A stretch of DNA of 64,000 nucleotides from Halolamina sp. CBA1230 (GTDB lineage: Archaea; Halobacteriota; Halobacteria; Halobacteriales; Haloferacaceae). The stretch is taken from the NCBI RefSeq assembly GCF_002025255.2, contig NZ_CP054589.1, forward strand, positions 124,001 through 188,000, read 5' to 3'. Within the stretch, counting starts at the first letter, position 1, and the number at the start of each line of letters is the position of its first letter. Positions 36,408 through 44,832 of the stretch are shown piece by piece. The notes below the pieces were generated by a model. That model saw nothing but the letters and a program-made list of their open reading frames with translations. It was not told where the DNA came from and made no database searches. A program made the translations under genes and the position numbers.

Positions 36408-36776
36408 ATGAGCGCAAGCGACGACCCGCGACGGGTCCATTTCCAGTCACCCGAGTATCTCGTCGACCGCTTGGACGCGATCGCGGAGCTCTTCGACACG
36501 GACCGGACCGATCTCCTCGTCGAGGCGATCCGCGAGTACATCGAGGACACTGCCGATAGCGAGACGTTCCAGGAGCTGGTCGCGACGAAGTACTACGACG
36601 ATCAGCTCGAGTTCGAGACGGTCAAGCAGTTAGTCGGTGCCGAGACGGCCCAGCGGCTCCGCCTCCTCAAAGCGGACCTCGAGGACGAGCCACTCGATCT
36701 CGCGGCTCCCGACGACGTCGACGTCTACGATGGCGATGCAACGACGGGCGACACCACTACCGACGACGAGCGATGA
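36408..36776 (+). CDS. RHH antitoxin (VapB-like), copy 1
   Basis: 122 residues from ATG 36408. The first 50 residues have the RHH form: beta strand RRVHFQSPEYLVDRLDAIAE, then helix DRTDLLVEAIREYIED. The rest is acidic and ends in a Thr/Asp-rich tail. It overlaps the PIN toxin gene by four bases (ATGA). RHH antitoxins cover the toxin and repress the operon; the two palindromes before the start fit. The nearly identical copy is at 57086. Confidence 0.8.
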   Translation: MSASDDPRRVHFQSPEYLVDRLDAIAELFDTDRTDLLVEAIREYIEDTADSETFQELVATKYYDDQLEFETVKQLVGAETAQRLRLLKADLEDEPLDLAAPDDVDVYDGDATTGDTTTDDER

Positions 36777-37342
36777 GCGGTCGGCGACTGCGAACGGTCG
36801 TTGCCGACACCAGTGCACTGGTCAGTCTCGCCGTCCCTCGTGCAGACGCGGCCGTCGACGCGGACGTTCCGGATCCGTTCCAGTATCTTCTCACCTCGTG
36901 TGAGGTGTTCGTCCCGCCAGAAGTCGTTGCGGAGCTTCGCGACACCACACAGTATCAGGACATCCACGCGGCGGCGGCGAACAACGTTCTCGCAGCCCGC
37001 AACCACTACACGGTCAAGGATCCGTACGAATGTGAGGATACACCAGACTCAAGACCGACGTTCGGCCTCGACGAGGGTGAAACGGACGGCATCGTCCTCG
37101 CGAACGTGCTCGCCGTCGACGGGTTTCTCACCGACGAGTTCGGCGGCACGAACTTTCCGTTGATTCACGCCGTACTGGAGGGGCCACGAATCGTCCCGAC
37201 GCCGCGACTCATCGTCGACTATGCTCGAAACGGGTATCTGAGCCACGATGCAGCTCGAACACTGATCACGACCATCAGCCCGCATCGGAGCTGGGAGAAC
37301 AGCCCCTACGTCACGCAATTGCTCCAGCGCCTCGACGCGTAA
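36773..37342 (+). CDS. PIN-domain toxin (VapC-like), copy 1
   Basis: 189 residues. TVVADTSALVSLAVP carries the first catalytic Asp; EVVAELRD the Glu; FGLDEGETDGIVLANVLAVD and GFLTDEFGG carry the later acidic residues. It is expected to be an RNase that stops translation. Start and the antitoxin stop overlap (ATGA). The frame is intact in both copies, which argues that the pair is still selected. It precedes the serpin gene by 118 bases. Confidence 0.82.
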   Translation: MSGRRLRTVVADTSALVSLAVPRADAAVDADVPDPFQYLLTSCEVFVPPEVVAELRDTTQYQDIHAAAANNVLAARNHYTVKDPYECEDTPDSRPTFGLDEGETDGIVLANVLAVDGFLTDEFGGTNFPLIHAVLEGPRIVPTPRLIVDYARNGYLSHDAARTLITTISPHRSWENSPYVTQLLQRLDA

Positions 37343-37460
37343 CCGGTCGTCGAGTGGCGACGCCGAATATCCCGCCCCGCCGCCGACTCTTGAAAGGTCG
37401 CTCAAAAAGTGGTTTGTGCTTGCAGAAGATACTCGACGCTACCTGCTGAACCCGACGCGT

Positions 37461-38801
37461 ATGGATCGCCGTCGCTATCTCTCCGTCTCGAGCGCCCTCA
37501 TCGCCGGTGCCCTCGCTGGGTGTACAGCACCAGCGACGTCGCACGCCGACATCAGCGCGGATGCGCCGTCGACACCTGCCCTCCAGCCGGACGTCGACGA
37601 CGACACGCTCGATGACCTCGTTACTGGAACGAACACGTTTGCGCTGGACCTGTTCGACGAGCTCCGGACAGCTGATGCCGCCGAGAACCTGCTGGTCTCG
37701 CCGATCAGTGCGACAATTGCGCTGGCGATGACGTACGCTGGTGCCGGCGGGAGCACTCGCGAGCAGATGCGGGAGTCCCTCGGGTACACACTCGACGACG
37801 ACCAGCTCCATGCGGCGTTCAACGACCTCCAGCGAACGCTGTCTGATCGCGACGAGAACATCGACGAGGACGATCTCCCGTCAGACTACGACGACGGCGA
37901 CGAGCCCGTTCCCTTCCAGCTCTCACTCGTCAACGCTATCTGGGGGCAAGCGGGGGTTCCGTTCCGGGACGAGTACCTGACCACGCTCGAGAACCACTAC
38001 GGCGGCGGCCTCAACCAAGTCGACTTCGTTGAGAACCCCGACGGTGTCCGCAAGGCGATCAACGCGTGGATCGCCGACCAGACCGACGACCGAATCGAGG
38101 AGCTGCTTCCAGCGGGATCGGTTTCCTCCCAGACCGTACTCGTCCTGACGAACGCCATCTCCTTCATGGCGAACTGGCGCCACCCGTTCGACGAGGACCG
38201 AACGGAGCCCGCCGAGTTCACCGCACTCGATGGCTCGACGAGCACGGTCCAGATGATGTCACAGGACGTCCAAGTGCCGGCGGCGACCGTCGACGGCGCT
38301 CAGGCCGTCGAACTCCCCTACGTCGGTGGGAGGACGGGTATGCTCATCGTCGTGCCGCCCGCTGGCGAGTTCGAGGCCTACGAACGGGCGTTCGACGCCG
38401 AGCGACTCGGCCGAATCGTCGACGCGCTCGAACCGCAGCGTGGCTACGTCAACCTCCCGCGGTTCGAGTTCGACTCGGAATGCACGCTTGAGCAATCCCT
38501 AGAGGCGCTGGGCATGACCGATGCGTTCGACCCGAATGCGGCGGAGTTCTCGCGGATGGCCGATCTCTCAGAGACTGGCGGCAACCTCTTCGTCGACCAA
38601 GTGTACCACGACACGTACGTCGCCGTCGACGAGCAGGGCACCGAAGCCGCGGCGGCGACGGGATCGGTAGTGAATTTCGTGTCGCGTCCACCGACGGTAC
38701 TCGACGCCAATCGGCCGTTCCTCTTCGTGATCCGCGACCGGCCAACCGGGACGGTGCTTTTCACGGGGCATGTTGTCGACGCCAGCGCGGCACAGGAGTA
38801 G
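37461..38801 (+). CDS. Serpin, Tat-type lipoprotein, copy 1
   Basis: 446 residues from ATG 37461, chosen because it begins the signal MDRRRYLSVSSALIAGALAG with the lipobox Cys next. A linker follows, then a full serpin domain (about 60-440). The hinge before the reactive loop reads VDEQGTEAAAATG (about 389-401), with Gly/Thr/Glu and small residues as in inhibitory serpins. The late serpin signature is NRPFLFVIRDRPTGTVLFTG. It should trap serine or cysteine proteases at the cell surface. The P1 region lies within SVVNFVSRPP. Copy 2 is at 58140. Confidence 0.92.
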   Translation: MDRRRYLSVSSALIAGALAGCTAPATSHADISADAPSTPALQPDVDDDTLDDLVTGTNTFALDLFDELRTADAAENLLVSPISATIALAMTYAGAGGSTREQMRESLGYTLDDDQLHAAFNDLQRTLSDRDENIDEDDLPSDYDDGDEPVPFQLSLVNAIWGQAGVPFRDEYLTTLENHYGGGLNQVDFVENPDGVRKAINAWIADQTDDRIEELLPAGSVSSQTVLVLTNAISFMANWRHPFDEDRTEPAEFTALDGSTSTVQMMSQDVQVPAATVDGAQAVELPYVGGRTGMLIVVPPAGEFEAYERAFDAERLGRIVDALEPQRGYVNLPRFEFDSECTLEQSLEALGMTDAFDPNAAEFSRMADLSETGGNLFVDQVYHDTYVAVDEQGTEAAAATGSVVNFVSRPPTVLDANRPFLFVIRDRPTGTVLFTGHVVDASAAQE

Positions 38802-39854
38802 GAGATTCATTGACGGTACTGAGGCGTGCTGAAACGCGGGTGGAGACAGGACAGCAGCGACGGTTCGCCGCCATGTGACCGCGTGAGACGCCATCTCGCT
38901 ACCCTCGTTCGCTCCGCTCACGATACGCCGCTGCCGCCTGCCGCGTCGCTCGCGATCGGCGTGTGGGATCCGAATCGTGCGATTGTGCCGCGAAGACTTC
39001 CAGTCCATCCTGACGCAGCTGGATCGATTTCTCGGTGTGTGAGTCACGTCCGTTTGGGGGAGCCTCCTCGGGTTGCGCGCGCTCCGGCCGACAGGGACCG
39101 GTCCTGCCGGGCCCGGGCTTTCGCGCTGCCGTTGCGTCTGCGACGGACGGGGCACGGTCACGGGACCGGGTCGGGCCGGGTGCAGTCGCCCGATACCGGT
39201 CGCACCCGACAGCGGGCCTGCGAGCGCTCGGCCCGCGACCGGGATTGACCGGAACCGGACCGACTGCATCTGCACCGGCCGTTGCGTCGGCGCGCCCCCA
39301 CCACGGTCGCGCCGACGAACGGCGGTGCAGACGTGGCCGCCTGTGCGGTCCGGGACGGGCTGCTCGCCGCTCGGGCTGTCGCCCTCGTCCCGATTTACCG
39401 CCGGGCTGCCGCGGCTACCGGGGTTCGCCGTGCTCACCCCGGTATGCCCCGGGTCCGGGCGTTCCTCGGGCATGGCTGCGCTGCCGGCCGGGCATCCGCT
39501 CGAACTCGGTCGCGACGGGGTGGGCTGCCGCGGGCGTGCCGTCCGCGGCCGGCGTGCCGCGCGAGGCGTTTCCGTTGCGTCTGCGACGGACGGGACAGGC
39601 TCGCGCGGGACCGGCCCCGCACGGGGCCGGCGGGGCCCACCCCTCTGCGTCCCTCGCTGTGGCCGTATCCGGGGCCGTTCACCACCGTATACCCCCCGGC
39701 CGTGCCGCCTCGGCGCCGCGACCGCTGCCGTTGCGTCTCACGACGGACGGGTGTCGGCGCGGCGCCGACCCGCGGTGACCGGCTGGGTATACGGCGGTGA
39801 TCGCGCGCTCACCTCGAGCTGCTCCCCCGCACTTGGGTGGCAGGGGATGTCGTC
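38802..39854. other. GC-rich non-coding region with repeated stem-loops
   Basis: Open frames here are Arg/Pro/Gly-rich and not protein-like. Four hairpin units start CCGTTGCGTC: 39129-39150, 39279-39322, 39572-39593 and 39728-39750. The second has a perfect 10-bp stem (CGTCGGCGCG/CGCGCCGACG). The fourth lies inside a perfect stem CGGCGCCGCG (39711-39720)/CGCGGCGCCG (39758-39767), itself inside a 22-base imperfect pair at 39678-39699 and 39779-39800. It may be a structured RNA, a replication/transfer origin, or both. Confidence 0.5.
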
Positions 39855-40030
39855 GGCGCCGCGCCGCGCCGGACGGCGTCCGGCGTGAAGGCGCGGCGCG
39901 GGCGCCTCGGTGCCGGCAGCCGTCGACAGCGGGTCGATGGCGGCGTCGCTGGTGAGTGTCGGTCCGTGAGAAACCCGCGATATGGGTCGCGGGTGGCGGC
40001 GCGTCAGCGCCTTCGGAGTTAGTGAACTCC
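39855..40030 (+). ncRNA. Structured leader of the OB-fold gene, copy 1
   Basis: Four hairpins in order precede the ATG at 40031. H1: CGCGCCGCGCC (39860-39870)/GGCGCGGCGCG (39890-39900), extendable by five pairs past one bulged base. H2: ACCCGCGA (39973-39980)/TCGCGGGT (39987-39994). H3: GGCGC (39998-40002)/GCGCC (40007-40011). H4: GGAGTT (40015-40020)/AACTCC (40025-40030), touching the start codon. Copy 2 (60007-60156) keeps the same order with different stem sequences for H1, H2 and H4. This suggests a working RNA leader that could control translation. Confidence 0.55.
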
Positions 40031-40930
40031 ATGTCCAGTAACAACGCGAGCGGAAAGGTCGTTTCGGTGGATGAACAGGCATTCGAGAACGCGGACGAGC
40101 AGGCAGTCGATGCAGACGGCGTCCCGGTCGTCGACGAGACGACGACGTTCGAAGCGACGGTCGAGCAGGAGACGCAGGCGAAGGTGGATGCGAATCACCC
40201 GGAGGGGATCGCGGACACGAACACCGAGCGGATTCACGGTGTCACCCTCGAACAGGAGGAGCGCATTCGGGCCCGGGAAGCCGAACTGGAGCGCATCAGT
40301 GCCCAAGCCGAGCTGGGCACGCAGGACGGGCGGGCGCAGCGCACGCGGGCGGTCGCCGCTGAAGGGAGCACGGAACGCCGGCGGGAGTTCCAGCAGCGGG
40401 CGGCGAGCGTGAACCCGATGGCCGACCCCGAACGGGATGATCCCCGAGCGGCGCTCTCCCAGGATGAACTGGCGACGGTAAACACGGAGGCAGATCGACT
40501 CGCGACGCGGCTGGATGGCTGGTCGCGGGCGGCGATCAGTCGACGGCTGGCCGAAGCGATCGTCGACGGCCGAGACCTGACGAGTGCGGTCGTCCGGGTG
40601 TTCGAGGAGCTGCAGACGGCGCCCACGGGCTCGGTGCCCATCGACGCGCTCGAGGACGTCGATCGCGGCACGGTCACGATCGAGGGCCGTGTGAAAACCC
40701 TCTGGGACAGTGATTCGCCGGCCATCCAACAAGTCGGGCTAATCGCGGACGAGAGCGGGCAAACGAAGGTGACGATCTGGAAGGCATCGGACGCCCCGTG
40801 GATCGAGGAAGGCGAGCGGGTGCGCATTCACGAAGCGGCCACGAACTGGTACGAGGGCCGGATCTCGGTGGCCGTGACGGGGTGGAGCAGTATTCACTTC
40901 CCGGAGCGCGGCCGCTGGTGGGACGCATAG
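40031..40930 (+). CDS. OB-fold single-stranded-DNA-binding-like protein, copy 1
   Basis: 299 residues. The N-terminal half is charged and helical, with a long coiled-coil-like run (EERIRAREAELERISAQAEL). The C-terminal about 95 residues form an OB fold of the RPA/SSB kind: VTIEGRVKTLWDSDSPAIQQ, VGLIADESGQTKVTIWKASD, RVRIHEAATNWYEGRISVAV, ending HFPERGRWWDA. It probably binds single-stranded DNA or RNA. The structured leader before the gene raises the possibility that it binds its own mRNA. Copy 2 is at 60158. Confidence 0.75.
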   Translation: MSSNNASGKVVSVDEQAFENADEQAVDADGVPVVDETTTFEATVEQETQAKVDANHPEGIADTNTERIHGVTLEQEERIRAREAELERISAQAELGTQDGRAQRTRAVAAEGSTERRREFQQRAASVNPMADPERDDPRAALSQDELATVNTEADRLATRLDGWSRAAISRRLAEAIVDGRDLTSAVVRVFEELQTAPTGSVPIDALEDVDRGTVTIEGRVKTLWDSDSPAIQQVGLIADESGQTKVTIWKASDAPWIEEGERVRIHEAATNWYEGRISVAVTGWSSIHFPERGRWWDA

Positions 40931-41249
40931 CCAGTCGGCGTACCCCTCTTTTTTGCTGTGTGCCGAACCGACCCAAGCCCCGCCGCCCCACCCTCCGCTC
41001 CGTGCTCGCTCCGTGAGACTCGCTGTTGCTCGTCTCACGTGCCCTCGTTCGCAGTGCTCACGAGGACTTCGCTGCGCGCGCAGCCACGACCTCGAGATTC
41101 GGTCTGATATTTATCCCAGAAACCGGGGGAAGGGTACCCGACCGGGCGTGTTTGTCCCACCGCACGAGCGGTGCGGGCGTGCCCACGCTCAGAGCTACGC
41201 ATGAAAGTAGAAGGGGAGTGACGGCTATCAGTCAGGCATCATTCGTAAA
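40931..41249. other. Non-coding stretch after the OB-fold gene, copy 1, with hairpins
   Basis: It starts with CTCTTTTTTTGCTG, then a GC-rich tract. Hairpin 1: CGTGAGAC (41012-41019)/GTCTCACG (41032-41039), perfect. Hairpin 2: GCCCTCGT (41041-41048)/ACGAGGAC (41060-41067), one mismatch. The same series returns at 61060-61330, and its first part again at the right edge (from about 63955). In copy 2 it leads into a TFB gene; here the similarity stops at about 41165 and the QatC-like operon follows. Confidence 0.5.
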
Positions 41250-42716
41250 CTAACATAAGTTGGAGAGCTCTTCGTCCTCTAACGAAAGAAACTCTGTGAC
41301 GTAGTTTTCTAGTGTTGGGTTTTCAGCTGCGAAGAATTCCACGGTTTGGAAAATCTCTCTACTAAATCGTTCATAGAGCCGTAATATATCGGGGTCGAGA
41401 AGCTCGGGGGTAGATGACACCAGCTCCCTTTGGGTCAAAGTCTGAATACGGTACGCGAACGAGAGATGAGCATTCAAGCCTAACAAAAACACTGACAAAC
41501 TAGACTGTCGACTCTGGTTGGGTTGAGCAATATTCTCAGCACTCACTTTCGAGAAGTCGAAGTCCAAGAAATGGTTCTTGTCTAACACCAATTCGTCTGG
41601 CTGTATTTTGTGTTCGCTGTTTACAAGACCAATAATACGGATAAGACAAGGAATACACTCACCACAGTTGTAAGGGTGGCCGGCAGCGTCCTTTCCTTGT
41701 GACAATTCACGCGGATGCGGACATGTTCGAGTGAAGAAGATATCCGCCTTGTTTGGGATACAGTCGACAACCTCCTTCTTCGTATAATCAAGGAACGGAT
41801 TACTGATTTCCAGCTTACGGTCCGGGAATAGATCGTCAAAAATGCGATTCAAGCTCTTTACGAATAGCGGGTGAACTGTGCGAGTCGTCGTCCAGCCAGA
41901 TTCCAGCGATGAGAACCGCGATAGAACGCCATTCTCAGGAACGTAGATATCATCAACATCGAGGGCCACCGCGACAGCGGCGGCGAAAGCGAAGTACATG
42001 AACGAACGAGTGAACTGTGTATCCTCATATGCATAGAATTCTTCGTCGACACCTATTGCGGTCAGATCACCATCAAAGAGATGGTCAAAATTTCGCACTA
42101 GATGACCGACGTTTCGACCATGATCCACACTGACAAAGTGTGGATTGTACCCGTCCTCAGCGAGGTGAAATCGGCCACCCAAACTATCTAACCCACCAGA
42201 AAAAAGGGCGACAGAATCAGCCTCAGGCACTTGATCACGATATCCATCAGTACCATCGTCAATAGACTGGTTTTCGTCAATCGCATCGATGAACCGATAC
42301 TGGAAATTATCACGCGAGATGAAGCTAATAGCGTGATTCAATTCAGACTCTATTGGTCGCCATTTCTCCACGTTAGCAACAGGGTGCAAAATCTGTATCT
42401 GCCGTGATTTCAGCATTTCCTCTCCATCATCCTTCGCGCCAGTAGGCCCCCGCTTCACCAAACGATCTGCAGCATATGTACCGAGTGCGAGCTCCACCAA
42501 TGCCGTGACTGTTGGAGGGGGGCTCTGTCCGAACAGGTCGTTTAGAACCTCCTTCGTGTACTTGGTTAGACGACCGTCCTCCGTTTCAGTCTCGGTGCGA
42601 TAATCGTCAACGACGATTGTATAATCTGAGTCAGCTTCGCTAAGATTTGATCCAGTCCCGGACTTGATCAAGAATCGCTTAGTTCCCTTCAAAGTCCTCG
42701 TCCTCCCATGCTTCAA
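41250..42716 (-). CDS. QueC-like protein of the QatC kind
   Basis: 488 residues. Residues about 70-165 match the N-terminal region I associate with QatC (VELALGTYAADRLVKRG, then a HPVAN ... W block). The PP-loop ATPase core has VALFSGGLDSLGG (SGGLDS at 173-178), VPENGVLSRF, and four zinc cysteines: C332, then CGECIPC (351, 354, 357). QueC makes the deazaguanine preQ0; QueC-like proteins in defence operons (Qat, type IV CBASS) act on other substrates. It ends a three-gene operon with 38-base and 32-base overlaps. No other queuosine genes are nearby. Confidence 0.8.
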   Translation of the reverse strand: MKHGRTRTLKGTKRFLIKSGTGSNLSEADSDYTIVVDDYRTETETEDGRLTKYTKEVLNDLFGQSPPPTVTALVELALGTYAADRLVKRGPTGAKDDGEEMLKSRQIQILHPVANVEKWRPIESELNHAISFISRDNFQYRFIDAIDENQSIDDGTDGYRDQVPEADSVALFSGGLDSLGGRFHLAEDGYNPHFVSVDHGRNVGHLVRNFDHLFDGDLTAIGVDEEFYAYEDTQFTRSFMYFAFAAAVAVALDVDDIYVPENGVLSRFSSLESGWTTTRTVHPLFVKSLNRIFDDLFPDRKLEISNPFLDYTKKEVVDCIPNKADIFFTRTCPHPRELSQGKDAAGHPYNCGECIPCLIRIIGLVNSEHKIQPDELVLDKNHFLDFDFSKVSAENIAQPNQSRQSSLSVFLLGLNAHLSFAYRIQTLTQRELVSSTPELLDPDILRLYERFSREIFQTVEFFAAENPTLENYVTEFLSLEDEELSNLC

Positions 42717-43089
42717 TCATCTCGTGCATAGTATCTCGGATCATTTCCTCTACATCCTCATGCTCTAGTAGCTCTACGTCGGCATCTTCGAAAATTGGAG
42801 CGAGTTCGGGCTGGTCTTGGATCTTTTCGACCAGTTCATCTGCTCGACTGGCACACTGGTCTCGCAGCTGCTCTTCAAATTCTTCTAACTCTTGATCTGT
42901 ATTGACGTTCTGGCTGAAGTGAAGCTGAAGGGCAGAGTCTGACTCAGGATCATTTGTAGCTGCCTCGATCTCCTCGTTAAGCAACTGAAACAGGTACTCC
43001 CGAAAGTATACCCGGAAGAATCCTTCAACGCCATGGGCCTCTACGAACTCGTCTATATTATTTTGAATTTTGGTGTCGTTCAAGAGCAT
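42679..43089 (-). CDS. Acidic helical protein in the QatC-like operon
   Basis: 136 residues, strongly acidic and helical (FFRVYFREYLFQLLNEEIEA; EEQLRDQCASRADELVEKIQ). No known motif. It overlaps the QatC-like gene by 38 bases and the upstream gene by 32 bases, so the three are translationally coupled. It has no match in the classical four-gene Qat layout that I recall (ATPase, QatB, QatC, TatD nuclease). It may be a scaffold or an inhibitor. Confidence 0.6.
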   Translation of the reverse strand: MLLNDTKIQNNIDEFVEAHGVEGFFRVYFREYLFQLLNEEIEAATNDPESDSALQLHFSQNVNTDQELEEFEEQLRDQCASRADELVEKIQDQPELAPIFEDADVELLEHEDVEEMIRDTMHEMIEAWEDEDFEGN

Positions 43090-43519
43090 CAGCTCCTTCG
43101 GTCATGATGTCACCCATCGCACTTTCCATTGCTCGTTCTGCAGACTCTGAAAAGGCTCGGTCTGTGCCTTGAGACCCCTCTGCGAGGCCACGAGTAGCTG
43201 CCTCTTTCGAAGCCTGCTCAACGACGGCTTCAGAGGCACCAGCTGCAACGACCTCTTTTGTCACAGAGGTACCGACATCTTTGGTAGCGGACTCAACTCC
43301 GTTCTGGTGGCTTTTTATGATGAATTCCGAACCATATCGGACCGCTAGGTATGCTGGAACTTTGGCTGCCCCGTTCGGTTGAGCAGCCAGAATCATCTTA
43401 AAATAGATTTCACTTGTCCTAGCAGCATCCTTATCGCCCACAGCATCAGCCAATTCGCGTTTCGCATCCTCATAACCAGCGTTGGATGCCCCAGATTGTC
43501 CCCGGGTTGCCGTTCCCAT
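43058..43519 (-). CDS. Small first gene of the QatC-like operon (QatB-like candidate)
   Basis: 153 residues starting MGTATRGQSGASNAGYEDAK: a flexible Gly/Ser/Ala-rich start with Gly at position 2. Ala-rich helices follow (TSVTKEVVAAGASEAVVEQA). QatB proteins also begin MGT with a Gly/Ser-rich start, as I remember them. Since QueC-like defence proteins have been reported to modify partner proteins, this may be the substrate of the enzyme at 41250; that is a hypothesis. The promoter is AT-rich, with TTATAA about 28 bases upstream (about 43548). Confidence 0.55.
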   Translation of the reverse strand: MGTATRGQSGASNAGYEDAKRELADAVGDKDAARTSEIYFKMILAAQPNGAAKVPAYLAVRYGSEFIIKSHQNGVESATKDVGTSVTKEVVAAGASEAVVEQASKEAATRGLAEGSQGTDRAFSESAERAMESAMGDIMTEGADALERHQNSK

Positions 43520-43765
43520 ACCACATTATTGCTATTGTGTATTATAATTCTAATTATTGGATGATCTCGTCGTTATCAGAACGGTATGAAATGTCCAGAG
43601 AAGACCCAGACTCGAACATCAGCAATATATTCTCGATTCGTTAATTGCTGTGGCAATAGCTCAACCTTGGATTTCGTACTCTGCGTGTAGGGCGAGGAGT
43701 CTTTTGGCCCCTCAATGGGTGAGGGGCTCGCTGTACTGGCGGGTTCCCGAAACACGGTGAGAACG

Positions 43766-44149
43766 ATGGCAACTAGAGACATCTACGAGAGCGGCTTCGA
43801 CGAAGACGTCCGAACGGAATCGAGTGCGAACCAGTGTCCCGAGTGCGACGGCCGGGTCACCACGAACGCGGTCGAAACGGTCTGCGAGGACTGTGGTCTG
43901 GTCATCGACGAACAGCGCATCGATCACGGGCCAGAGTGGCGGGCGTACGACGACGAGGAGTGCGAACGAACGGGCGCCCCACTCACGGCGGCTCGCCACG
44001 ATCGCGGCCTGTCGACGGAGATCGGTCGCGGCACCGACGCGAACGGGAACGAGATCTCTGGGCAGAAGCGACGGCGCCTCGCCTCGGACCTCGAGTGTCC
44101 GGGCGCATCAGGAGACGTTAGAGGAACAAGTGGTCCGATCGAGGTGTGA
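43766..44149 (+). pseudogene. TFB truncated after the zinc ribbon and linker
   Basis: From ATG 43766 the protein has the TFIIB zinc ribbon ([11 protein letters not shown] ... [10 protein letters not shown]) and the B-finger/linker region ([29 protein letters not shown]). It is then cut at about 44088, where the full-length TFB at 61342 continues with its cyclin folds. The 20 remaining codons are unrelated. It resembles the gene at 61342 closely, also upstream of the start. It is either a dead gene or a zinc-ribbon-only protein that could compete for RNA polymerase. Confidence 0.75.
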
Positions 44150-44209
44150 GTAGAAGAAAGAATGGTTTTCTGAGGAAGCTATTTGTTTCTCCGATGCGTA
44201 ACCTCCCCT

Positions 44210-44722
44210 ATGACCGAGACGTGGGACGACGTCAACGAGCAGGTCAAAGCGGACTGGAAAGACGACGCCACGCCGTTCGAGCGGGTGTACGAAATCGTCG
44301 AACAGACCCACGACGGGCAGTCAGCGGCCGAAATCGCCGACCGCGCTCTCGTGAGCGAGCCGACGGCACGTCGACACAGCAAGACACTCGTGAACACTGG
44401 ATTCGCCGAGACGGAACAGGACGGCCAAACAACGCTGTACAAGCGAAACAGCGACCGGGTCTTGATGTCCCGGATCCGCGAGCTTCGTGAGGAAGTCGAT
44501 CGGCCGGAGTTGCTTGACAGCATCAAGGAGATGAAGGCCGAGATCCGGCGCCACGAGGACCGCTACGACGTGGTGTCACCGGAGGAACTTGCCCAGCAAC
44601 TCGACGCCGACGAGACGGAGGGCTGGGACGACCTGACGGCGTGGCGAACGACGCGGCAGAATCTCGCCGTCGCGCAAGCCGCACTCGCCTACGATGAGGC
44701 CAGCCACCAGCTCGCCGTATGA
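44210..44722 (+). CDS. Winged-helix regulator (DUF7342-like)
   Basis: 170 residues from ATG 44210. A winged HTH lies at about 30-85 (GQSAAEIADRALVSEPTARR, then a wing ETEQDGQTTLYKRN). A helical region follows (LREEVDRPELLDSIKEMKAE), with the end DDLTAWRTTRQNLAVAQAAL. It is similar in plan to the gene at 10461. The next gene begins in its stop (ATGA at 44719) but is truncated, so this regulator has lost its operon partner. Confidence 0.7.
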   Translation: MTETWDDVNEQVKADWKDDATPFERVYEIVEQTHDGQSAAEIADRALVSEPTARRHSKTLVNTGFAETEQDGQTTLYKRNSDRVLMSRIRELREEVDRPELLDSIKEMKAEIRRHEDRYDVVSPEELAQQLDADETEGWDDLTAWRTTRQNLAVAQAALAYDEASHQLAV

Positions 44723-44832
44723 ACGACGACGACCGCGCCGGCGAGTACGGACCGATCTATACCGGAAGCAGCGGAGCCCCGGTACGTTGTCGACCGGGGT
44801 CAGAACAGGCCGGGAACCAGAACGTACGTCAG
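44719..44832 (+). pseudogene. Start of a truncated partner gene
   Basis: ATG 44719 overlaps the HTH stop and encodes MNDDDRAGEYGPIYTGSSGA and 17 further residues before TAG at 44832, running into the convergent lactate permease gene. The natural start with a lost body suggests the gene was cut when the lactate locus arrived. Confidence 0.45.

Noticed and set aside
38826-39888. Long Arg/Pro/Gly-rich frames in the GC-rich region
   Set aside because: High GC content makes long frames by chance; several overlap in all frames and none shows a known motif or acidic haloarchaeal composition.
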